The notes under the pieces: generated by a model | What the model was told of the DNA's origin: nothing | Databases searched by the model: none | What the model saw: only the letters and a program-made list of their open reading frames with translations | Translations under genes and position numbers: made by a program | NCBI GenBank assembly: GCA_900469955.1 | Contig: UBYX01000013.1 | Coordinates: 24,871-88,870 of the forward strand | DNA: 64,000 bases | Direction of reading: 5' to 3' | Source of the DNA: Hyphomicrobiales bacterium | GTDB lineage: Bacteria > Pseudomonadota > Alphaproteobacteria > Rhizobiales > Rhizobiaceae | In this document: positions 26,622 to 35,616 of the stretch, piece after piece | How the letters are laid out: each line of letters opens with the position of its first letter | How positions within the stretch are numbered: the stretch's first letter is position 1

Positions 26622-27113
26622 ATGGCCATCGAGGAGGATATCGCCAGGATCACCGAGCAGGAGAAGATCCTTGTCTTCGATCGATTCGACCTTGGCACTG
26701 CGTGGGATCTCGGATCCTTGCTCCGTCATATGGCAACCGAAAGAAGTCTCGGTGTCGCGATCGACGTGCGGCTGCATTCCATGCCTGCCTTCTACACGGC
26801 TCTTGCCGGCTCCACTCCGGATAACGAAAGCTGGGTGCGGCGCAAGCGCAATGTTGTTCTGCGTTTTTTTCAATCGAGCTACATGATCGGTCGAAAGCTT
26901 GCCCAGCGGGATGAAACGCTCGAATCGAAATATGGCCTGTCGGCGGTCGATTACGCACCGCACGGAGGCAGCTTTCCGATTGCGGTCACTGGCGTCGGCT
27001 GTGTCGGAGCCGTAACGGTATCGGGCCTGCCGCAGCGGGATGACCACAATCTGGTCGTGGAGGCGCTAGGACGCCTGCTCGGCAAGGACATCTCGACTTT
27101 CCGGCTCGATTGA
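26622..27113 (+). CDS. UPF0303 / HbpS-like family protein
   Basis: A 163-residue cytoplasmic protein of the UPF0303 family, in the GlcG/HbpS-like fold, related to haem-binding or haem-degrading domains. Recognisable parts are [16 protein letters not shown] near the start, [17 protein letters not shown] in the middle, and the Gly-rich [29 protein letters not shown] segment near the C terminus. The RBS AAGGAG sits 7 bases before the ATG. It is 10 bp upstream of the DUF924 gene, so the two are likely an operon. Precise function is unknown. Confidence 0.85.
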   Translation: [163 protein letters not shown]

Positions 27114-27123
27114 GGAGCACCTG

Positions 27124-27681
27124 ATGGCCAAGGCCGATATCAAGACCCCCGACGAGGTGTTCTCCTTCTGGTTCAAGGAGCTTAGCCGCAAAGACTGGTT
27201 CGAGAAGAACGAGGCATTGGACGAGGCGATGCGAAGGCATTTTGCGCCGACGCATCTATCGCTTGCCCGCGGTGAACTGGATACTTGGCGTGCATCTCCT
27301 CAAAATCGCCTGGCAGCCGTCATCGTGCTCGACCAGTTTCCGCGCAACCTCTATCGTGGCACGCCGCTGGCGTTCGCGACCGATTGGCAGGCGTTGAGGG
27401 AAGCCAAGCTCGCGATCGAGGCCGGCGCAGATATGGCCGTCCCGCCGGAGCAGCGCGTCTTCTTCTACCTGCCGTTCGAACACTCGGAAAACCTTGCCGA
27501 GCAGGATCGATCGGTAGAGCTTTTTGCACTGCTGGGAGATGCCGAATATCTCGACTATGCAGAGCGTCACCGCGTGGTGATCCGGCAATTCGGGCGGTTT
27601 CCGCATCGAAATGCGTTTCTGGGGAGAGAATCCACCGCCGCCGAGCTCGAATACCTTTCGAGGCCCGGCGCCGGTTTCTGA
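27124..27681 (+). CDS. DUF924 family protein
   Basis: A 185-residue protein with the full DUF924 pattern: EVFSFWFKEL at the start, LDQFPRNLYRGTPLAFATDWQAL in the middle, then FFYLPFEHSENLAEQDRSVELF and the C-terminal RFPHRNAFLGRESTAAELEYL. The fold is tetratricopeptide-like and the function is not established. It follows the UPF0303 gene by 10 bp and has TTGAGGAGC before its ATG. It converges on the GlsB-type gene. Confidence 0.93.
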   Translation: MAKADIKTPDEVFSFWFKELSRKDWFEKNEALDEAMRRHFAPTHLSLARGELDTWRASPQNRLAAVIVLDQFPRNLYRGTPLAFATDWQALREAKLAIEAGADMAVPPEQRVFFYLPFEHSENLAEQDRSVELFALLGDAEYLDYAERHRVVIRQFGRFPHRNAFLGRESTAAELEYLSRPGAGF

Positions 27682-27690
27682 CATCAGGCG

Positions 27691-27945
27691 CTAACGGCGT
27701 ACCATGCGACCGACGGCAATCAGGATGCAGGCTCCGATGAAACCTGCAATGAGATAGCCGATCCAGCCGCCTAGCACGACGCCGAAGACGCTGAGAATGG
27801 CGTTGGCGATGATGGCGCCAACAATGCCGAGAAGAATGTTCATGAGGATGCCCATGTTGCTCTTCATGAACTGTTCGGCGAGCCACCCGGCAACGCCGCC
27901 GATAATGATTGCCGCAATCCAGCCGATCCCTGCATCACTTTCCAT
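27691..27945 (-). CDS. GlsB/YeaQ/YmgE stress-response membrane protein
   Basis: An 84-residue inner-membrane protein of three hydrophobic segments with many glycines: WIAAIIIGGVAGWLAEQF, ILMNILLGIVGAIIANAIL and WIGYLIAGFIGACILI. This is the transglycosylase-associated/GlsB family, linked to general stress. The ATG at 27945 is preceded by AAGGAGGG. Its promoter matches the EcfG consensus exactly, which agrees with general-stress control. It converges on DUF924 with 9 bp between stops. Confidence 0.92.
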   Translation of the reverse strand: MESDAGIGWIAAIIIGGVAGWLAEQFMKSNMGILMNILLGIVGAIIANAILSVFGVVLGGWIGYLIAGFIGACILIAVGRMVRR

Positions 27946-27977
27946 AAGCCTACCCTCCTTCGGTTGTGGCGGAAGGT

Positions 27978-28002
27978 AACGCGGAGAATGTTCCCGAGTT
28001 CC
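27978..28002 (-). promoter_or_regulatory. Consensus EcfG (RpoE2) promoter for the GlsB-type gene
   Basis: On the minus strand this is GGAAC, 16 bases, CGTT, an exact match to the alphaproteobacterial general-stress sigma EcfG consensus. The -10 element ends about 33 bp before the ATG of a stress-type membrane protein, which is the right geometry. Confidence 0.7.
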
Positions 28003-28111
28003 CTTGGTTTGTTCCAATTCTTGAGGGAGCGGCGCAAGCTTCCTTTTCTTCGCCTTGAAGTGCCTCTATTTTCGCCCGCGAATCCGATCGAAAAAGACAA
28101 AGAGCAGAGCC

Positions 28112-30586
28112 TTGGCACGACCCTTCAAGACCGGCCGTTCAACTTCTTCGCGTGCGGCCCGCGCGATTTTCGCAGCCTTCCTCATCCTGGCAGGTGCCGC
28201 ATTTGTCGGCTTGCCGGCCGAAGTGGCGGCCCAGGCGCAGCAGCAAGCGCAGCCGCAGGTCGAGGCCGACGTGACTGTCGACTCGATCAATGAGGACATG
28301 AAGGGTAAGCTCGATGCCATTCGCGGACAGCTCAACAATTTCCGCACGCGGATAGAAGACGAGGCCCACGACGATGCCCGCTTGGCGGAACTCAGGGTTC
28401 AGGCCGAAGAGATCGTCAAGGAAATGCGTGCCGCCTCCGACGCGATGAAGACGCGCGTCGAACAGATCCAGGGGCGGCTTGCCAGCCTCGGCGAGCCTCC
28501 GGCGTCCGGCCAGCCCGCTGAAGCGCCCGCGGTGGCCGAAGAGCGAGCCCGCCTCCTCAACGAGCGCTCGCAGCTGAACATCATCGTCGACGACGCCGGC
28601 AGCCTCTCGAACAGCGCCACCCAACTCGCCAACACGATCACCAATCTGCGCCGCGCTCTTTTCACGCAGACCCTGTTCCGCCACACGGAACTTTCTCCGG
28701 AGCTTTTCGCCGACGCCGGAAACGCCTTTGTCGCGGAGGTCCGCAATTTCGGCTCCACATTCGGAAGCTGGATCGGTTTTGTCTGGAAGTTCAAGAAGCT
28801 CCAGCTCCTCGGAGCGATTGTCCTTTCGCTCGCCGCGGGTCTGCTCTTTCTTCGCGGCGGCTACAGGCTTTTCGGTCGCTTCATCCGCCGCGAGATTCAT
28901 GAGACACCATCCTACATCCGGCGTCTCTCCGTTGCCTTCTGGTCGACCGTCATCCAGACGATGTCGCTTGCGGCCTTTCTTGCCGCTTCCTTTGTATTCC
29001 TGGACGGATTCAATGTCCTGAGGGCCGATATCTCGCCGATCGTCGCGACCTTCTTCGGCTTCGTCTGGTTCGTTTATTTCGTGTGGAAGCTGACCTACGG
29101 CGTCATGGCTCCCGGCGAACCCGAATGGCGGCTGGTGCGCATCACCAACCGTGGAGCGCGTCTCTTGACATGGGCGGTTCTCGTGATGGCCATTGTCAAC
29201 GGTCTTGATTACCTGCTCGGCGCGATCAGCGAGGCGTTGAGTTCGCCGCTCGTGCTGACAATCGTGAAAAGCCTGCTGGCTTCCCTCATCGTCGGCCTGA
29301 TTCTGATTGCCATCTCCTTCGTCAAGCCGCGGCTTGTCGAAGGCGAGGATCCGGACGGGCAGGGCCACGCGTGGCCGCGCTTTTTCCCCCTGCTCCTAAG
29401 GGTAATGGGAGGCCTGCTCATTCTCGCGGTGCTGACCGGTTATGTCGGTCTCGCCCGCTTTGCCTCGACCCAGATCGTCCTCACCGGCGCCGTGATCGTG
29501 CTCATCTATGTCGGTCTCTTGTCGGGCAAGGCCATTTCCAAGCAGGGCTCGTTTACCGAGACGGCAGCGGGCAGAAGACTTGCCGATCGGTTCGACTTCA
29601 ACGAGGTGGCGCTCGACCAGGCCGGGCTTGTGGCGGGTCTCGGCATCTATGCCTTCGCGCTGCTGTTCGGCATACCGCTGATCCTGCTGACCTGGGGCTT
29701 CCAGATCGCCGATATCGAAGCCTGGATCTACGGCTTCTTTACCGAGATCCGCATCGGCAATATTTCCATCTCGATCATCGGCATCCTGGGCGGCATCCTT
29801 CTCTTCGGCGTCGGCTACGTTGTCACCCGCTGGGTGCAGAAATGGATCGACGGAAATGTGCTGGCGCGAAGTCAGGTCGATCTCGGCGTGCGCAATTCCG
29901 TCAAGACCGGTATCGGCTATCTCGGCATCGGCCTCGCGGTCATCGTTGGCGTATCGGCTGCGGGCATCAATCTCTCAAGCTTCGCGCTGGTCGCCTCCGC
30001 GCTTTCGGTTGGTATCGGTTTTGGTCTGCAGAATATCGTTTCCAACTTCGTTTCGGGCCTGATCCTGCTGGTGGAGCGTCCCTTCAAGGTCGGCGATCAC
30101 GTGATAACGGGAGCGACGGAAGGCATCGTCAAGCGCATCTCGGTACGCGCGACCGAGATTGAGACGTTTCGCAAGCAAGCCATCATCGTGCCGAACTCCG
30201 ACCTGATCAATTCGCCGGTGGGCAACTGGACCCATCGCAACAAGATCGGCCGCTCGGAAGTGCCGGTCTCAGTGAGCTACGACACCGAACCGCAAAAGGT
30301 CATGGATATTCTGCTGGAGCTGGTCGATCAGATTCCCGAGGTTCTGCGCAATCCCGAGCCGCATGTGGAATTTTTGAGCTTCGGTCCGTCGTCGCTGAAC
30401 TTCGAGCTGCGCTTCCACCTCGCCGACATGGGGGAAGGACTTCGCATTCGGAACAATCTGAGGATCGCGATCCTGAAGCGGTTCCGAGACGAAGGGATCG
30501 CTATTCCATTCCCGCAGCAGGAGATCGTCTTTCATCGCGGCAAGCCGATTCTGCCGGACGAGGCCGATGATCGGGGAGGCGCCTGA
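28112..30586 (+). CDS. DUF3772 / MscS-type mechanosensitive channel
   Basis: A protein of about 824 residues. It has a signal peptide (hydrophobic core AIFAAFLILAGAAFVGL, cleavage near AAQA), a periplasmic coiled-coil region of about 180 residues with the DUF3772 look, about ten transmembrane helices, and the C-terminal MscS domain. The pore helix region VASALSVGIGFGLQNIVSNFVSG and the beta domain VERPFKVGDHV are clear. It would release solutes on osmotic downshock. No ATG precedes the signal peptide; I chose the TTG at 28112, with a TTG at 28055 as the alternative. It is upstream of the dimethylglycine dehydrogenase-like gene. Confidence 0.9.
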   Translation: MARPFKTGRSTSSRAARAIFAAFLILAGAAFVGLPAEVAAQAQQQAQPQVEADVTVDSINEDMKGKLDAIRGQLNNFRTRIEDEAHDDARLAELRVQAEEIVKEMRAASDAMKTRVEQIQGRLASLGEPPASGQPAEAPAVAEERARLLNERSQLNIIVDDAGSLSNSATQLANTITNLRRALFTQTLFRHTELSPELFADAGNAFVAEVRNFGSTFGSWIGFVWKFKKLQLLGAIVLSLAAGLLFLRGGYRLFGRFIRREIHETPSYIRRLSVAFWSTVIQTMSLAAFLAASFVFLDGFNVLRADISPIVATFFGFVWFVYFVWKLTYGVMAPGEPEWRLVRITNRGARLLTWAVLVMAIVNGLDYLLGAISEALSSPLVLTIVKSLLASLIVGLILIAISFVKPRLVEGEDPDGQGHAWPRFFPLLLRVMGGLLILAVLTGYVGLARFASTQIVLTGAVIVLIYVGLLSGKAISKQGSFTETAAGRRLADRFDFNEVALDQAGLVAGLGIYAFALLFGIPLILLTWGFQIADIEAWIYGFFTEIRIGNISISIIGILGGILLFGVGYVVTRWVQKWIDGNVLARSQVDLGVRNSVKTGIGYLGIGLAVIVGVSAAGINLSSFALVASALSVGIGFGLQNIVSNFVSGLILLVERPFKVGDHVITGATEGIVKRISVRATEIETFRKQAIIVPNSDLINSPVGNWTHRNKIGRSEVPVSVSYDTEPQKVMDILLELVDQIPEVLRNPEPHVEFLSFGPSSLNFELRFHLADMGEGLRIRNNLRIAILKRFRDEGIAIPFPQQEIVFHRGKPILPDEADDRGGA

Positions 30587-30600
30587 TCGCCTCCTGCCAT

Positions 30601-30653
30601 CGGATGATGGAATGTCGTATCGCCGTCGCGAGCTGGATGCGGCCATGTCGTAA
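30601..30653. promoter_or_regulatory. Tandem TGTCGTA direct repeat before the dehydrogenase gene
   Basis: Two 20-bp units starting at 30601 and 30634 agree at 14 positions and both contain GGATG, six bases, then TGTCGTA. The spacing of 33 bp is about three helical turns. TGTCGTA differs by one base from the TGTCGCA half-site in the palindromes before the AraC regulator and mttB genes, so this may be a weaker binding site for the same regulator. Confidence 0.4.
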
Positions 30654-30737
30654 TCAGGCGTTTGGCCGCTCGGCTGGAATTGCATAGTCCCAGCAGATTG
30701 ACAGACGGTCACACGAGGCCGAAGAGGGGTTCATTCC

Positions 30738-33251
30738 ATGAAGACACATGCACGGGCGGTGGTGATCGGCGGCGGCGTGGTCGGCGTTTCCACGCTCTAC
30801 CATCTGGCGAAAAAGGGCTGGGGCGATTCCGTCCTCATCGAGCGCAAGGAACTGACCTCGGGGTCGACCTGGCATGCGGCGGGCCTTCTGCCGCTCTTCA
30901 ATCTGTCCTATTCCGTTGGCCAGCTCCATAAATATTCGGTGCGCTTCTATCAGGAGCTTCAGAACGAAACCGGCATGAATGTCGGTTTTTCGAATGTCAG
31001 TAACATTCGCCTTGCCCGCACCAAGGATCGCTGGGAAGAGTTTATGTATTATGCCGGCATCGCCGAGACCATCGGGGTCAAGGTGAATATCCTGACGCCG
31101 GAGCAGGTGAAGGAAATCTGGCCGCTCTGCGAAACCGATGGAATTCTCGGAGCCATCCAGCATCCCGACGACGGTTATATCCAGCCGGCCGATCTGACCC
31201 AGGCGCTTGCCAAGGGTGCGCGTGACCGTGGTGCGACCATCTACCGGAACACGACGGTCACCGCGATTTCGCAGCAGCCCGACGGCTTGTGGAAGGTGAC
31301 GACCGACAAGGGCGAGATCACCGCCGAACATCTCATTTCATGTACCGGCAACTTCGCCCGCAAGACCGGGGAGATGGTCGGCCTCAACGTTCCGGTGATC
31401 CCGGTCGAACATCAATATATCGTCACGGAGCCGCATCCGGCGATCCAGGAACGCAAGTCCAAGGGCTTGCCCGAAATGGGCGTCCTGCGCGAATCCGACT
31501 CCTCATGGTACATGCGCGAGGAAAACGGTGGACTGCTGCTCGGTCCGTACGAGGTCGGCGCCCCCGTCTGTTACGTCGACGGCCCCTCGGACGAGAGCGA
31601 ATACGAACTCTTCCAGGAAGATCTCGACCGGTTGATGCCCTATATCGAAACCGCGATCACGCGCGTACCCGCCTTCGGGGATGTCGGTATCAAGAAGGTT
31701 TACAACGGCGCGATCGCCTACACGCCGGATGGTTCCCCGATCGTCGGGCCGGCTCCGGGGCTCAAAAACTTCTGGCTCAACGAAGGGCACTCCTTTGGCA
31801 TCACCGCGGCGGGCGGTGCCGGCTGGCAGTTGGCGGAGTGGATCGTCGATGGCGAGCCGACCGTCGATATGATGGGCGTCGATCCGCGCCGCTTCGGCCC
31901 TTACGCTACGGAAGGCTATCTCATCGAGAAGAACGAAGAAGCCTATGCCAATGTTTTCACGATGCATTATCCGGATGAGGAGCGGTCGGCGGCGCGCCCG
32001 TTGAAGACGACGCCCGTCTATGACCGGCTGAAGAACCTCGGTGCGGTCTTCGGCTCCGTCTACGGCTGGGAGCGCGCCAACTGGTTTGCGCCTGAGGGTT
32101 ACGAAGTGCCGAAGGCTGAGCTCGGCGTGGGTGCCGACGTCATCACCGCGCACAATCACGCGCCCGCGCTGGAAGATGGTCGGATTGTCGAAAAGTGGTC
32201 GTTCCGCCGTTCGAACTACTTCGAGCATGTCGGCAACGAGGTGAAGAACGTCCACGAAAATGTGGGCGTGCTGGATATGTCGGCCTTTGCGAAGATGGAG
32301 GTCTCCGGCCCCGGAGCACGCGCATGGCTCGAATCGATTTTTGCCAACGCCATACCGAAGAAGCAGGGACGGATCGCACTTTGCCACCTGTTGACCAAGA
32401 GCGGCGGGGTTCGTTCCGAGTTCACCGTCTACGAATGGGCACCCGGCCGGTTCTACCTCGTTTCGGCCGGCGCCTACGAGGCTCATGACCACGATTATCT
32501 GCGCAAGCTTTCCCCGACGGACGGCTCCGTCCGCCTGCAACAGATCACCCAGAAGCTCGGAGTCTTGGTGCTCGCCGGTCCGAAATCCCGCGCTGTCCTG
32601 AAGAAGCTCACCCGGACGAGCCTGGAGAACAAGGATTTCCCCTGGCTTTCCGGCAAGGAGATTGCCATTGGTGTGGCTTCCGCTCATGCCCTTCGCGTCA
32701 ACTTCGTCGGCGAACTGGGGTGGGAACTGCACCATCCGATCGAGATGCAGAACTACATTTTCGACAAGCTGATGGAGGCCGGCGCCGAGTTTGGTATCAA
32801 GCCGTTCGGCATTCGCGCCATGCTCGCCATGTCGGTCGAGAAATCCTACCGGCTCATTCCGCGCGAGATGTCGATCGAGTACAACGCCTACGAATCCGGT
32901 CTCGACCGTTTCATCAAGACCGACAAGGAGTTTCTCGGCAAGGAAGGGTTGCTTTCCTACAAAGAAAAAGGGCTCAGGTGGAACTTCTGCACCTTGGCGG
33001 TGGAGGGCGCCAACGATGTGGATACGCGCGGCTCCGAGGCGATCTACAACGAGGCGGGCGAGTTGATCGGCCGCGCCACCAACGGTGCCTATGGTTGGCG
33101 AATCGGGAAATCGCTGGCCCTTGCCATGGTAAAGCCCGGCTATGCCGAGACCGGAACCAAGCTCAAGATCAAGATCTTAGGCACGCTGTATAATGCAAGC
33201 GTCATTCCGGAAAGTCCGTTCGACGCAGATAATGCCGCGCTTCGTGCCTGA
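30738..33251 (+). CDS. GcvT-family FAD oxidoreductase, dimethylglycine dehydrogenase-like
   Basis: An 837-residue two-domain flavoenzyme. Residues 1 to about 430 are the D-amino-acid-oxidase/DMGDH FAD domain: the dinucleotide motif is GGGVVG at 11-16 and GSTWHAAGL at 42-50 contains the His46 that holds FAD covalently in dimethylglycine and sarcosine dehydrogenases. Residues from about 450 form the tetrahydrofolate-binding GcvT-like domain with VGELGWELHHP. It would demethylate dimethylglycine or sarcosine and pass the C1 unit to folate. Nearby corrinoid methyl-transfer genes support dimethylglycine, the product of betaine demethylation, but the exact substrate is inferred. RBS-like GAAGAGGGG precedes the ATG. 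Confidence 0.9.
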   Translation: MKTHARAVVIGGGVVGVSTLYHLAKKGWGDSVLIERKELTSGSTWHAAGLLPLFNLSYSVGQLHKYSVRFYQELQNETGMNVGFSNVSNIRLARTKDRWEEFMYYAGIAETIGVKVNILTPEQVKEIWPLCETDGILGAIQHPDDGYIQPADLTQALAKGARDRGATIYRNTTVTAISQQPDGLWKVTTDKGEITAEHLISCTGNFARKTGEMVGLNVPVIPVEHQYIVTEPHPAIQERKSKGLPEMGVLRESDSSWYMREENGGLLLGPYEVGAPVCYVDGPSDESEYELFQEDLDRLMPYIETAITRVPAFGDVGIKKVYNGAIAYTPDGSPIVGPAPGLKNFWLNEGHSFGITAAGGAGWQLAEWIVDGEPTVDMMGVDPRRFGPYATEGYLIEKNEEAYANVFTMHYPDEERSAARPLKTTPVYDRLKNLGAVFGSVYGWERANWFAPEGYEVPKAELGVGADVITAHNHAPALEDGRIVEKWSFRRSNYFEHVGNEVKNVHENVGVLDMSAFAKMEVSGPGARAWLESIFANAIPKKQGRIALCHLLTKSGGVRSEFTVYEWAPGRFYLVSAGAYEAHDHDYLRKLSPTDGSVRLQQITQKLGVLVLAGPKSRAVLKKLTRTSLENKDFPWLSGKEIAIGVASAHALRVNFVGELGWELHHPIEMQNYIFDKLMEAGAEFGIKPFGIRAMLAMSVEKSYRLIPREMSIEYNAYESGLDRFIKTDKEFLGKEGLLSYKEKGLRWNFCTLAVEGANDVDTRGSEAIYNEAGELIGRATNGAYGWRIGKSLALAMVKPGYAETGTKLKIKILGTLYNASVIPESPFDADNAALRA

Positions 33252-33281
33252 CGCAGCTTGAAACAGATATCTTGACGACGA

Positions 33282-33303
33282 CGGGCGGTCCTCGGACCGC
33301 CCG
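33282..33303 (+). terminator. Terminator hairpin after the dehydrogenase gene
   Basis: A 10-bp stem (CGGGCGGTCC and its complement) with a very tight 2-base loop (likely opening to four) follows the stop by about 30 bp. It is followed by CTCCATTTT, a modest T-rich run. Confidence 0.7.
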
Positions 33304-33404
33304 CTCCATTTTGAGGTGGCTCCCTTTTCGGGATTAACGGTTCTGCAAACCGTTGACAGTAAGAGTGTTCCAAGAGGGGACAGTACTTACTGATAAGGGG
33401 CTTT

Positions 33405-34256
33405 ATGACATTCCTCGGCATTTCCGGGATGCAGTATTCCGGCCAGTCACTGGCAAATTCCCGCATCTTCCTTGCGGAGGATTCGAATGTTTTCACATCG
33501 ATGATCGGCACGCGCCTCAAGGAGTTGTTCGGCATCGAGGTGGAGATCTGCCGCAATTTCGAAGAGTTGCAGCTTGCCTACGATCAGTCCAGCGAACCGG
33601 TGACTTTGGCGATCTCCAATATCAATCTGCCGGGCGCCGAGCACGGGGAAGCGCTGGAATATCTGATCGACCTCTCGATCCCGACGATCGTCTTCACCGG
33701 GACGTTTCATGAAGACACCCGGGACAAGCTGCTGTCCAAGGACATCGTCGATTATATCCTCAAGGATAATGTCTTCGCTGTGGAGATGCTGGCGGAGTCC
33801 GTATGCCGCTTCCTTACCAACCACCGCCATCATGTGCTGATCGTCGATGATAGCCCGACCGCGCGAGCGCTTCTTTCCAGCCGCCTGAAACGCTACAATT
33901 TTCGGGTTAGCCTCGCAGAAAGCGGCGCCAAGGCATTGGAAATTCTCAAGAAGAACCCGGATATCGGCCTGCTTGTGACTGACTACAACATGCCTGATAT
34001 CGACGGTTTCGAACTTACCCGCCGGATACGTTCGGTGCGCGGGTCGCACGAACTGCGAATCATCGGCGTTTCGTCCTCCTCGAACCGGCTGTTATCGGCA
34101 CGCTTCCTGAAGGCGGGTGGCAATGATTTCATGCTGCGCCCCTTCATCGACGAGGAGTTCTACTGCCGCGTCAACCAGAACCTCGACACGCTGGTTCAGA
34201 TACGCTCGATGCAGGCAAAGCTGAAGGAGACGGCGGCCGTCAAGAGCGTCGCCTGA
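33405..34256 (+). CDS. Response regulator with two receiver domains, first one degenerate
   Basis: A 283-residue protein made of two receiver domains. The second (about residues 143-262) is intact: LIVDDSPTAR, phosphoacceptor Asp193 in VTDYNMPD, and Lys in LRPFIDEE replaced by Arg-Pro. The first (about 19-135) has the acidic pair at E25-D26 and Lys120, but the phosphoacceptor position is Asn72 (AISNINLPG), so it should not be phosphorylated. There is no output domain. It is placed between the dehydrogenase gene and the AraC regulator gene. The RBS AAGGGG is before the ATG. Its signalling partners are not in the window. Confidence 0.85.
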   Translation: MTFLGISGMQYSGQSLANSRIFLAEDSNVFTSMIGTRLKELFGIEVEICRNFEELQLAYDQSSEPVTLAISNINLPGAEHGEALEYLIDLSIPTIVFTGTFHEDTRDKLLSKDIVDYILKDNVFAVEMLAESVCRFLTNHRHHVLIVDDSPTARALLSSRLKRYNFRVSLAESGAKALEILKKNPDIGLLVTDYNMPDIDGFELTRRIRSVRGSHELRIIGVSSSSNRLLSARFLKAGGNDFMLRPFIDEEFYCRVNQNLDTLVQIRSMQAKLKETAAVKSVA

Positions 34257-34285
34257 TTCCAGGGACTGTCTGTGCCTATGGTCCG

Positions 34286-34314
34286 CGCCGAGCCTTCGAA
34301 AAGGAGGCTCGGCG
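34286..34314. terminator. Terminator hairpin between convergent genes
   Basis: A 9-bp stem (CGCCGAGCC and its complement) with an 11-base loop lies between the response regulator and the convergent AraC-type gene. No strong T-run follows. Its place between converging genes supports termination for either or both. Confidence 0.6.
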
Positions 34315-34363
34315 TAGCTGTGAATGGGCAGCAGGATCCCGGACTGGGTCCTCGTTTTCGGGT

Positions 34364-35392
34364 TCAGGCCGCGATGCTGGCGCGGGACGTGTTCATGTTG
34401 AGCTTGCGCTCGGCCCGCTCCTGTTGCGGCGAGCGATTGTAGACCTCGCGGTAGCACTTCGAGAAATGCGACGCCGAAACGAAGCCGCAGGCGACCGCCA
34501 CCTCGACGACCGGCATGGATGACTGCACAAGGAGGTGCCGGGCCCGGTCGAGCCGGATTTCGAGGTAGTAGCGTGCGGGCGAGCGCCCCATCTCCTGGCG
34601 GAACAGCCGTTCGATCTGCCGTCGGGACAATCCGGCGTCTTCCGCGATTTCCACGAGCGACAGCGGTTCGGAGAGATTGTTCTCCATCAGTTCGATGATC
34701 GACAGCACCTTGGCGTTCTGGACGCCCAGACGCGCCCGCAAGGGCAGGCGCTGGCGGTCGTGCGGATTGCGCACCCGATCGGTCAATTGCTGTTCGCAGA
34801 CCCGGTTGACGAGATTCTCGCCGAAATCCTGGCCGATCAGGTTCAGCATCATGTCCAGCGATGCCGTGCCTCCTGCGCAGGTATAGAGGTTGGAATCGAC
34901 TTCGTAGAGGTCGGCATAAACTTCCGCCTGCGGAAAGGCTTCCGCAAAGCCGGGCAGGTTTTCCCAATGGATGGCGCAGCGCTTGCCGTTCAGCAGCCCG
35001 GCCTGAGCGAGCACATGGGCGCCGGTGCAGAGGCTGCCGACCGCAATCCCGCGATTATAGGTTTCCCGCAGCCAGGCATTTACCGATTTGTTCTGGAATT
35101 CTTCGACATAGACGCCCGAACAGACGATCACCATATTCGGCCGGTTTTCACCGGAAAGGTAGCGCCGTTCATCGGCAAGCGACGAGTTGACCTCGAGTTC
35201 TATGCCGCTCGAGGATTGCACCTTGGCGCCATCGGCGGAACAGAGGCGCCAGGTATAGGCAGGGTAACCGAGCATGCGGTTGGCAATCCTGAGCGTTTCG
35301 ACCGCCGCCGCGAAAGGCAGCATGGTGAAGTTCGGCACCAGAAAGAAGACGAGGGAACGCTTCTTTGCCGGGTGTTTGCTCGATATGTCCAT
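34364..35392 (-). CDS. GlxA-type AraC-family regulator, GbdR-like
   Basis: A 342-residue regulator. Residues about 15-190 form a DJ-1/PfpI-like domain (VFFLVPNFTMLPFAAAVETLR, with VGSLCTGAHVLAQAGLL around the nucleophile-elbow Cys and NLPGFAEAFP), and the C-terminal 100 residues are an AraC helix-turn-helix domain ending in the canonical GFVSASHFSKCYREVYNRSPQQER. GbdR of Pseudomonas, the activator of betaine and dimethylglycine catabolism, has this architecture. The nearby genes for methylated amine use support that role by inference. I chose ATG 35392, preceded by AAGGGG; an ATG 30 bp upstream is possible. A perfect TGCGACA-N6-TGTCGCA palindrome lies about 116 bp upstream. Confidence 0.88.
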   Translation of the reverse strand: MDISSKHPAKKRSLVFFLVPNFTMLPFAAAVETLRIANRMLGYPAYTWRLCSADGAKVQSSSGIELEVNSSLADERRYLSGENRPNMVIVCSGVYVEEFQNKSVNAWLRETYNRGIAVGSLCTGAHVLAQAGLLNGKRCAIHWENLPGFAEAFPQAEVYADLYEVDSNLYTCAGGTASLDMMLNLIGQDFGENLVNRVCEQQLTDRVRNPHDRQRLPLRARLGVQNAKVLSIIELMENNLSEPLSLVEIAEDAGLSRRQIERLFRQEMGRSPARYYLEIRLDRARHLLVQSSMPVVEVAVACGFVSASHFSKCYREVYNRSPQQERAERKLNMNTSRASIAA

Positions 35393-35507
35393 GCGATCAT
35401 TCCCCTTGCCGTGGCCGTACATTGCGGCCTGCCTTTAATTCAAAAGCGACATTGGCATGGAAAAAAGAAGGGGAGAAGGGCTTTTGACGACAAGCGAATA
35501 AAATTTT

Positions 35508-35527
35508 TGCGACATCGGCCTGTCGCA
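35508..35527. promoter_or_regulatory. Perfect palindrome TGCGACA-N6-TGTCGCA
   Basis: A perfect 7-bp inverted repeat with a 6-base spacer (tcggcc) in the promoter region of the GlxA/GbdR-like gene. A related sequence lies in the divergent corrinoid/mttB promoter (42927-42946), and half-sites lie before the dehydrogenase gene, so it is a candidate operator for this regulator including autoregulation. Confidence 0.55.
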
Positions 35528-35616
35528 GCTTTGCGGGTGATCTAAAAATGGGCGGTCATGAAACCAGAGATACACACGACCCGCATATTTTGACATGCAG
35601 GCCGTGTGTCGGGGAG

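Noticed and set aside
30574..30597. GGAGGCG/CGCCTCC hairpin at the end of the MscS-type gene as a terminator
   Set aside because: It contains the stop codon, has no T-run, and short GC-rich inverted repeats are frequent here.
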